Assembly (NCBI GenBank): GCA_034112105.1
Contig: JAWUVZ010000134.1
Location: 1 to 12,107 of the forward strand
Reading direction: 5' to 3'
From: Glaciecola sp034112105
GTDB lineage: Bacteria > Pseudomonadota > Gammaproteobacteria > Enterobacterales > Alteromonadaceae
Length of the DNA stretch: 12,107 nt
Below the pieces are notes generated by a model that was not told where the DNA came from, searched no databases, and was given only the letters and a program-made list of their open reading frames with translations. The position numbers and the translations under genes are program-made. Positions 6,198 to 12,107 of this stretch are shown piece by piece (the first letter of the stretch is position 1; every line of letters begins with the position of its first letter).

Positions 6198-9100
6198 CTA
6201 CTTATTTGTAAGCATAGCAAGCCACAATGCACGTTGATATTCATCCAGCTCTGCATTGCTCTCAATTAATCCCGTTATCTTTTCATCAAATGAAGCAAGC
6301 AATTTAACTTCAGGTAGGTTCATTTGCTGCTTAAATTTATCATTTTGTAAATATGCTAATGGCAGTAGTACTCTAGGACCAAACTCATCTTCACCAAAAA
6401 ACTCAGAATCGGCTAGTGGTACGTTTTCATTTCCAGTTCTCAGCTCTAAAAATAATTCTGCAGTTTTGGCTTCTTGATTGATATTTTCGGCGCGAATTTT
6501 TATTAACAATGGTTCATTATCAGACAATAACTGCTGAAACAGCAAATGTTGATAACCCCCTAAATCAACATGTTCATTAAACGTAACATCGAGCTCAAGC
6601 GTGACAGCATCGTCTGGTTCGGAAATCAAATCCAGATCTTTAGTTTGTTCAGGATTTGTCTGCCCAATTTGTTCAATGCGATTACCTAATGCTAACCAAT
6701 CTTGCAATGAGCGTTCTAAACTTACTCCCTGGTTAGTCAATACCTGTAAAAAATTAGCCAGATTCTTCACCAAGTGACGTAAAAACTGATAGTCGCTATC
6801 CGATAGCTTTTCCTCTACGCGAATGTTCAACTCATCTTCAGTAAGATCGACGAACACTTCTAATTTAGGGCCATACTCGTCTTGTGATATTGGTGGCCAT
6901 GCCTGGAGAGGCGGGTGTTGATTATCTTGCTGGCGTATTTCTAACATTATATTATTAGAAAATAGTTCGCCTTCAGATGTTAGGTCAGTCACTGCAAATT
7001 TAACTTCAAACTCAGGGCGTAAGTGATTATTTACTAATAAATTATTAAATCGTAACCATAAATGCTCATAATTATCGGTACGCATCTCCTCAACTAAACT
7101 CAGTGCATCAAAACTCATCCAATTAGGTAATTGAGCTACTTGATGTTTTAAGGTGATTGCTATCAGTTTCCAGTCACGTAATTTACCTTCAGGTAAATCA
7201 CTATCCGTCGTCATCTGCAATACGTCGGCAAGTTTGTTGGCAATGCTTAGCACTATTAAACGATCACTGGCACAGAGGCTTTCATTCGTTTTTTGTTGTA
7301 ATGCAAACTGTTCGCTGTTTGGGTTAGGAATAAAGCGGATAAAAGAACCATATTCGTCCTGCATATCTTCTCGCCAATGCAAATTCACGCTTTCGTCAGT
7401 TGCCTCAGAGGGTCTAAATTCAATACCCGGTTTACCCGATATCTCGACTAATTTGACATGTAGCTTTTCAAGACAATTGCCATTTGCAAACTTTACGTTG
7501 TTCAGTAGTAACCGAATATCTTGATAGCCTTCTATCTCGTAAGCACTTACAATATCAAAAGACTCAATAGTCGTTTGTTCAAATACGTTTTGGCATGGCT
7601 GGTCATTGGTTAATTGAGTAAGCAATGTTTGTGACTCCCTTTCTTGCAGTTGCTGATAGTAAAATTCCAGCTCTTCCTGCAATTGATTGATTTGCAATGT
7701 TGCTATTTCATGTTCTGCTAATGTTGCTTGCATTTCTTGTTGAACTTGAGACCCTTTATCTAACAATTGAGTTTGTCCGCGTTGTTGTTGCTCAAGTTCT
7801 TGCCTATGCTTTTTTTCCAGCTCATGCTTCGACTGATAATGCGCTTCAAGTTCTTCTTGCAACTGTGATATTTGCAACACACATAATTCATTTTCTTCAG
7901 TTACCTGCACCAATTCATTAACAAGGTCTGCCTTTTTCTTCTCGTCGTTCTTTTTGTCGAATTGTGACTTCTGATTCAAAGCTTCAGTTTTTGATGAGAA
8001 GGCCGTAAATATCTCCTTCTGGGCGTCTAATTCGGTTTGTAGTTGCCCATTTTTAGCAACTAGCACCATGCTTCCGCTCTGCCAATTTTCTTGAGTTTTC
8101 TTGACTGCTGAAGCATCATCAGCATATTTATTAATTTCTTGTGTTAACACTAATATATCTGCTTGATGCTTTTCATTCGCGTCGGCCAATGTCCTTTTCG
8201 ATGATTCTAATTCAGCATAACTAGCTTTCAACGTTTCCTTAATTTCACCTAACTCTAAACTTTTTTTCTCGAAAGTGACTTCTAACTCTTCTTGCCGTTG
8301 CGCAATTTGCAAAACAAGCAGCCCGTTTTCACTTTCTAAGTCACAGTGAGTTTTTTTGAATTGTAAGGATTGCTCATCACCTAGCCTTATTTTATTTTGC
8401 AGCTTAGCTGACTCTTCGTGATGCTTTTTATTCGCTTCTTCAAGTGCGGTCTGTGATGCCACTATCTTGGCGTCACTAGCTTGTAAAGTCTCCTGAGCCT
8501 GACTCAACTGGGTGGCTTGTTCTTGGTTATTGCCTTGTGACTCTCTTAGTTGTTTCGTCAGTTGCCCAACTTCTTCACTTAACGAGGACTTTTTATCCTC
8601 TAATTCCGATAACTGCTCATTAAGCTCGATTGTTGCTTTTCGATTAATGTTTATCGACTTAAGGCTGTCAATCGCCAAGCTTTGATAATCTGCGGTGCCA
8701 CTTAATATAAAATTTCCAAATATAGGCGCAGATGAGCGCACTTCATCATATGCCTCAAATAAATGGTCTTGTTCACTCAATAGTAAATTGGCTGCAACCA
8801 ATGCATCTGTTGACACCTTTGTAGCTACATTACCTAGCCTTATTTCTTGTTCTACAAACCCTGATATTGACTCTGATGCAAGCTCGCTATGCTTGTTAAC
8901 ATCATCAATGTCGAGCAACAAACAAGAGTCTTTATGTTGTTGATAAAACCGAAATGTATCGCCAATTTGATTTGCCCATTCAGCCATGAGTTCATTGCAT
9001 TCATTGAGGCTTAATTCTTGTTGAGATAGAGCATTAGCCAACGTTGTGGCTGGGTTTGAATAAAAAACAAGCATTTTAATTTGTGGCAATAACGCCCACT

Positions 9101-9338
9101 GAGATAAATTAAGAAACTGCTTTTTATCACAAAAAACATAATCACTGTTGTCATCAGGAAGACTGAGTGCTCCGCTTAATGTCGATTCCGTAATCGTCTT
9201 TTTTTGCTTAACCAACGGTTGGAAAATATCTATATAATCAGGTGCGGCATCAGCCAACTTTTTCATGGCACTGCGAAGAGCAGAGTAAGTCGGCAACCAA
9301 CTGCTGTTTACTATCCCTGTAACAACTAATAATTTCAT
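6198..9338 (-). CDS. Large coiled-coil protein with degenerate sulfotransferase-like N-terminus and triplicated C-terminal domain
   Basis: A 1046-residue soluble protein with no signal peptide or membrane segment. Start ATG 9338 has GGAGT 4 bases upstream. Residues 1-215 resemble a P-loop sulfotransferase in layout: an LLVVTG strand at the N-terminus, VFYSNPATTLANAL (91-104) where a 3'-phosphate motif would be, and FYQQHKDSCLLLDIDD (131-146) like the 'HP-x-L-x-x-x-Y-E-D' strand. The key P-loop and Arg residues are missing, so it is probably inactive. Residues 235-575 form a coiled coil with three LQIxQxQEELE motifs. Residues 600-1046 hold three divergent repeats marked by DEYG, DEYG and DEFG, joined by helices. 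It sits between kpsE and the GT-B glycosyltransferase. The role is unknown; scaffolding polymer synthesis at the exporter is my inference. Such proteins are easily mislabelled as SMC or chromosome-segregation ATPases, but no ATPase motifs are present. Confidence 0.8.
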   Translation of the reverse strand: MKLLVVTGIVNSSWLPTYSALRSAMKKLADAAPDYIDIFQPLVKQKKTITESTLSGALSLPDDNSDYVFCDKKQFLNLSQWALLPQIKMLVFYSNPATTLANALSQQELSLNECNELMAEWANQIGDTFRFYQQHKDSCLLLDIDDVNKHSELASESISGFVEQEIRLGNVATKVSTDALVAANLLLSEQDHLFEAYDEVRSSAPIFGNFILSGTADYQSLAIDSLKSININRKATIELNEQLSELEDKKSSLSEEVGQLTKQLRESQGNNQEQATQLSQAQETLQASDAKIVASQTALEEANKKHHEESAKLQNKIRLGDEQSLQFKKTHCDLESENGLLVLQIAQRQEELEVTFEKKSLELGEIKETLKASYAELESSKRTLADANEKHQADILVLTQEINKYADDASAVKKTQENWQSGSMVLVAKNGQLQTELDAQKEIFTAFSSKTEALNQKSQFDKKNDEKKKADLVNELVQVTEENELCVLQISQLQEELEAHYQSKHELEKKHRQELEQQQRGQTQLLDKGSQVQQEMQATLAEHEIATLQINQLQEELEFYYQQLQERESQTLLTQLTNDQPCQNVFEQTTIESFDIVSAYEIEGYQDIRLLLNNVKFANGNCLEKLHVKLVEISGKPGIEFRPSEATDESVNLHWREDMQDEYGSFIRFIPNPNSEQFALQQKTNESLCASDRLIVLSIANKLADVLQMTTDSDLPEGKLRDWKLIAITLKHQVAQLPNWMSFDALSLVEEMRTDNYEHLWLRFNNLLVNNHLRPEFEVKFAVTDLTSEGELFSNNIMLEIRQQDNQHPPLQAWPPISQDEYGPKLEVFVDLTEDELNIRVEEKLSDSDYQFLRHLVKNLANFLQVLTNQGVSLERSLQDWLALGNRIEQIGQTNPEQTKDLDLISEPDDAVTLELDVTFNEHVDLGGYQHLLFQQLLSDNEPLLIKIRAENINQEAKTAELFLELRTGNENVPLADSEFFGEDEFGPRVLLPLAYLQNDKFKQQMNLPEVKLLASFDEKITGLIESNAELDEYQRALWLAMLTNK
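6357..7529 (-). repeat. Three divergent C-terminal domain repeats (DE-Y/F-G repeats)
   Basis: Residues 604-672, 756-832 and 928-994 align by eye. Each starts with an aromatic strand (GYQDI, NYEHL, GYQHL). It continues through a hydrophobic/Arg strand (IEFR, LEIR, LELR) and ends at DEYGS, DEYGP or DEFGP (starts at 661, 820 and 984). The first two are followed by similar helices ending in LRDW and LQDW; the third is followed by a shorter helical tail. The pattern suggests a beta-rich module duplicated twice. Confidence 0.7.
7665..8312 (-). repeat. Three copies of an LQIxQxQEELE coiled-coil motif
   Basis: The motif lies at residues 343-353 (8280-8312), 488-498 (7845-7877) and 548-558 (7665-7697) of the 1046-residue protein, each preceded by an acidic E(N/H)-x-(L/I) segment. 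Sequence between copies is not conserved, so this is protein-level reuse of a motif, not a DNA repeat. Similar 'Q-x-x-Q-E-E-L-E' segments recur, from memory, in coiled-coil proteins of polysaccharide loci. Confidence 0.75.
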
Positions 9339-9342
9339 TTTT

Positions 9343-9347
9343 ACTCC
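9343..9347 (-). promoter_or_regulatory. Shine-Dalgarno GGAGT of the large coiled-coil gene
   Basis: GGAGT ends 4 bases before ATG 9338. The 52-base gap between the kpsE-like stop and this start shows no promoter or hairpin that I can defend, so the gene is probably read through from the export genes. Confidence 0.65.
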
Positions 9348-9390
9348 ATTTCTAAAACAAGGCAGTCAGATGACAGTTGTGTAAGTAAAA

Positions 9391-10833
9391 CTATCTCAAC
9401 TCTTTTACCGTTGCAAACACAATCCGACCAATCAAAAATAACATCAAAGCAATCGTAATAAACAAAGCCAAGTTATAAAAAACTTTGGGATAAGTTGAGT
9501 CCTCTGGTAATGTCGGTGACTCAACCACAATCAAATACTTGAGTTGCCGATAGGCTTCTATTCTCGATTTCTCCAACGACACCTGTGACGCAGTATAAGC
9601 GGTCAATGCCAGCTCTAAATTAATTTTTAAATCAGCAAATTGAGCTAAAATTTCGCCCACCGATTCGCCATTTTCAGCGCCGGCTAAGGTTTTATTATTC
9701 GACAATCTGCTACGTTGAACGCTTAACTCTTCATTTAGGCTATCTAACTCGCTTTGCACCATGAGCACGGCCGGAGCCCTTTTAGTCATGCCACTGAGTA
9801 AGACTCTTAATTCTGCAGTTTTGCTTGCAACTTTGGCTTCTAGGCCATATGCAATTTGTTGCAGCGCCATTCCTTCAGCTTCAGGATCAAGTAAATCATA
9901 TTCTCGCTGAAAAGTGAGCAATACTGATTTGGCCTGTTGCAGTCTTTTTTCCGTTAATTTATGTTCATTCTCTACAAAGACCAATTGCTCTTTTGCCAAC
10001 GAGTGTCCAATTTCATTAATATACCATTCAGCCCTTTCGACAATATTTTTATTCAGGGATTGAGTAAAATCAGGTTCAAAGCCTTGCACTAATATGGAGA
10101 TAACACCTGACATAGCATCAACATTTATTAATACCATGTTTGCAAAATACTTATGCACATCTTCTTGTGTTGGTTCGCTAGTCAATCGACTAAAAACATC
10201 ATACGCAGGGTCCGAATAATGCCTTGTTATGCCCATCTCTTTCTCAACATGGGAAATCATATCCGTCGACAATATATAGGCTTTTAGAAGCTCATTATCA
10301 TTACCAGTTGCAGTGCTACCGAAACCTGAAAGAAGGGCCATTGCTGGGTCCAATGTCGACATACCATCAGGTTGTTTAAGAATAAGCTGAGTGCGGCTTT
10401 CAAAGCGTTCGCTCGCCCATATAATTTGGTAAAATGCAAATACTAAAAAAGGGACGAGTACAAATATAAATAGGGGCGTGGTAACGCTCTTAAAGCTTGT
10501 TTCTCTTGCTCCGCCTTTTATCTTATCCATGAAAAAAGCCGCTTTTTGTTTGATTCTGTCGTTCCGATTAGAATGCGTAGAAGTAAGTTGTAATAACTCA
10601 GGATGCGCTTTCAAAAGCTGCTTTTTTATAAACGACATTTGTCTGCGTGACTCTGCGCTCGGTTCAAGATTTTTGACCCGTTGCATCAATCTATAAGCTA
10701 GTGGTAAATCAGTATTTATTAACTCTTCCACCTTAGCGTTAAGCACATCTGCATTGCACCAATCTGATTCAGTATATCGCTTTCTTAGGTCAAGAAAACG
10801 TTGTTCAACTTCTTGTATAGTCTGTTTATTCAT
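9391..10833 (-). CDS. kpsE: Capsule polysaccharide export inner-membrane protein, KpsE/CtrB/BexC type
   Basis: This 480-residue polysaccharide co-polymerase-type (PCP-3) protein would link the ABC exporter to the periplasm and outer membrane. The first membrane helix is about 119-139 and the second about 451-474. Between them is a periplasmic region with a long helical coil (about 285-435). The PTLPEDSTYPK segment (440-450) before the second helix is typical of this family. The cytoplasmic N-terminus (1-118) is helical, possibly TPR-like, and much longer than in the roughly 380-residue E. coli KpsE. I chose ATG 10833; a GTG directly before it (10836) would add one residue and overlap the kpsT-like stop by one base. 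It lies directly after the ATPase gene. The family is secure; the extension's job is unknown. Confidence 0.9.
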   Translation of the reverse strand: MNKQTIQEVEQRFLDLRKRYTESDWCNADVLNAKVEELINTDLPLAYRLMQRVKNLEPSAESRRQMSFIKKQLLKAHPELLQLTSTHSNRNDRIKQKAAFFMDKIKGGARETSFKSVTTPLFIFVLVPFLVFAFYQIIWASERFESRTQLILKQPDGMSTLDPAMALLSGFGSTATGNDNELLKAYILSTDMISHVEKEMGITRHYSDPAYDVFSRLTSEPTQEDVHKYFANMVLINVDAMSGVISILVQGFEPDFTQSLNKNIVERAEWYINEIGHSLAKEQLVFVENEHKLTEKRLQQAKSVLLTFQREYDLLDPEAEGMALQQIAYGLEAKVASKTAELRVLLSGMTKRAPAVLMVQSELDSLNEELSVQRSRLSNNKTLAGAENGESVGEILAQFADLKINLELALTAYTASQVSLEKSRIEAYRQLKYLIVVESPTLPEDSTYPKVFYNLALFITIALMLFLIGRIVFATVKELR

Positions 10834-10835
10834 CA

Positions 10836-11486
10836 CTATAGTGCTCGATAAGCCTCTATGCCGGTTTCAAGATCATTGTAAAAAGTTAAATTACCTTTAT
10901 CCAATACTATTGTACTATCGCAAAACTGCCTGATTTCATCCATTTCATGACTCACCATGATCACATTGGCTTTTTCGCTTTTTTCAAGTAATGCTTCCCT
11001 CGCTTTCTTTCTAAAGTTTGCATCGCCTACAGAGGTCACTTCATCTATCAGGTAAACATCAAAATCGATCGCAATGGAGCATGCAAATGCTAATCGAGGT
11101 TTCATACCACTCGAGTAAGAAGTCACAGGTAAATCATATTTTTGCCCTAATTCGGCAAAATTTTGCACTCGCTTTTCATAAGCTTCCAAATCGGCAACGC
11201 CATTGATTTTACCAATAAAACGCGTGTTTTCACGCCCCGTCATGTGTGGGTGAATACCCGATGACAACGCCACAGGCCAAGAAATATTTAAATCGGTAAT
11301 AATGCTGCCGCTATTTGGGTATTCGCTGCCTGCTATCAGTTTGAATAAGGTCGACTTACCTGCGCCGTTCGAGCCCAAAATACCAATGTTATGTCCTCCT
11401 GGTATTTCGAAATTAATACTCTGAAATATGTGCTGATTCCCCAACTTTGACGGATAATATTTGCTTAAGTTTTGGAGTTTTATCAT
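10836..11486 (-). CDS. kpsT: Capsule polysaccharide ABC exporter ATPase, KpsT type
   Basis: This 216-residue ATPase would energise export of finished polysaccharide across the inner membrane with the KpsM-like permease. Visible motifs are Walker A GSNGAGKST (38-46), the YSSGMKPRLAF signature (124-134; SSGMK in place of LSGGQ, as usual in KpsT/Wzt proteins), Walker B VYLIDE (144-149), and the switch His in MVSHE (177-181). The length fits short KpsT proteins: there is no C-terminal carbohydrate-binding domain of the kind found in O9a-type Wzt, so export is not expected to depend on recognition of a capped chain end by the ATPase. ATG 11486 overlaps the permease stop as ATGA, so the two are translationally coupled. 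Confidence 0.95.
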   Translation of the reverse strand: MIKLQNLSKYYPSKLGNQHIFQSINFEIPGGHNIGILGSNGAGKSTLFKLIAGSEYPNSGSIITDLNISWPVALSSGIHPHMTGRENTRFIGKINGVADLEAYEKRVQNFAELGQKYDLPVTSYSSGMKPRLAFACSIAIDFDVYLIDEVTSVGDANFRKKAREALLEKSEKANVIMVSHEMDEIRQFCDSTIVLDKGNLTFYNDLETGIEAYRAL

Positions 11487-12107
11487 CGGCTAATCGCCTG
11501 ACGCCAGTTTGTATGGTAGACAGACAGCGAAAGGAAAGTAATTATTAACGTTACCATCGATAAAAAACTAACACTAACGCCTTCGTTACCATAAGCAGGG
11601 TAAGCAGCATATCGCGTTAATTCAATCGCGTGCAATATGGGGTTCCAGTCTAAATAGTGCCAATATTCTTTAGGAAAATCTTGTAGTGCGAAAAATACGC
11701 CTGAAATGAAAAACAAAGGTCGCGTCAGCAAATTTAAGATTTTATTCACTTCAGGTATGTATGCCATCAGGATGCCAAATAACAAGCCCAACATGACGGA
11801 CAGCCCCCACAAGGCCAAGAAGCAATATATCATCAGCAATGGGTCGTTGATCACTATATCAATACCCAAAAAATACATGATGACGAATATGCCAATCACA
11901 ACAAAGATCTTAACTAACAACTCAAAAATGGCAGCCGCAAGAACCGCGCTAATAGGCTGTACTTGCCTAAACGCAAACAAGCTTTTATTTTTTTTCATGG
12001 CCCCAGCACAACTATTCAAGCACAGCAGAAACAGCTGGATATAAATGAGTCCATAGGCCATGAATACAAATGTCGGCATCCCGTGCGTATCACCGCCGTC
12101 CATTCTT
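11483..12107 (-). CDS. kpsM: Capsule polysaccharide ABC exporter permease, KpsM type, 5' end missing
   Basis: ABC-2 family permease forming the inner-membrane channel for the polysaccharide. The frame stays open to the right edge (AGA codon before the in-window ATG at 12103), so about 208 residues are visible and roughly 50 N-terminal residues lie outside; the ATG at 12103 is internal. At least five hydrophobic segments can be seen. The strand GMPTFVFMAYGLIY, the LFAFRQVQPI segment and the FFISGVFFALQDFP stretch before a short amphipathic loop are typical of KpsM/CtrC/BexB. An eight-A run follows an internal Met-Lys (11988-11995), which is common in AT-rich genes. The stop overlaps the ATPase start. 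Confidence 0.92.
   Translation of the reverse strand, partial: RMDGGDTHGMPTFVFMAYGLIYIQLFLLCLNSCAGAMKKNKSLFAFRQVQPISAVLAAAIFELLVKIFVVIGIFVIMYFLGIDIVINDPLLMIYCFLALWGLSVMLGLLFGILMAYIPEVNKILNLLTRPLFFISGVFFALQDFPKEYWHYLDWNPILHAIELTRYAAYPAYGNEGVSVSFLSMVTLIITFLSLSVYHTNWRQAISR

Noticed and set aside
6198..9338. SMC or chromosome-segregation ATPase
   Set aside because: The coiled coil suggests this, but there is no Walker A, Walker B or ABC signature and no hinge; the neighbours are all polysaccharide genes.
9339..9390. Promoter in the 52-base gap after the kpsE-like gene
   Set aside because: I found no -35/-10 pair with acceptable spacing; only the Shine-Dalgarno is evident.
11706..12044. 112-codon open frame on the + strand
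   Set aside because: It is a shadow of the kpsM-like permease; the antisense product has no recognisable features.

Overview
The window is one side of a surface-polysaccharide (capsule-type) locus from a Gram-negative bacterium. Every gene lies on the minus strand, so transcription runs from the right edge to the left. The ABC-exporter genes of the KpsM/KpsT/KpsE type, the low GC content and the long coiled-coil polysaccharide proteins suggest a marine gammaproteobacterium, perhaps Alteromonadales. That taxonomic guess is an inference of modest confidence.

Right part (about 9391-12107) is the export machinery. It holds an ABC-2 permease cut by the window edge (kpsM-like), an ATPase (kpsT-like; the permease stop overlaps its start as ATGA), and a two-membrane-segment polysaccharide co-polymerase/adaptor (kpsE-like) with an unusually long cytoplasmic N-terminus. 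These three genes are tightly packed and surely co-transcribed.

Middle part (4962-9338) holds a 1046-residue protein and a GT-B-like glycosyltransferase that starts at TTG only 3 bases after the preceding stop. The 1046-residue protein has a degenerate sulfotransferase-like N-terminus, a long coiled coil with three copies of an LQIxQxQEELE motif, and three divergent C-terminal repeats each marked by DE(Y/F)G.

The only sizeable gap, 4747-4961, carries a credible extended -10 sigma70 promoter, an 18-bp palindrome just downstream of it and a short 10-bp tandem repeat. I see no clear terminator there.

Left part (1-4746) looks like the polymer-modifying, strain-variable half. It encodes a methyltransferase-like domain fused to a coiled coil of about 330 residues, a PAPS-type sulfotransferase, and a two-domain glycosyltransferase cut by the left edge. 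Sampled lines are lower in GC here (about 31-35%) than in the export genes (about 43%).

Two points stand out. First, the two-domain glycosyltransferase carries a run of nine G inside the linker between its domains, followed three bases later by a perfect 7-bp hairpin. A one-base change in either direction would truncate the protein close to the tract, as expected of a phase-variable switch that removes the second domain. Second, the methyltransferase plus coiled-coil architecture next to a sulfotransferase and an ABC exporter recalls WbdD-type chain-capping and length-ruler proteins. It could be a different solution to setting capsule chain length.
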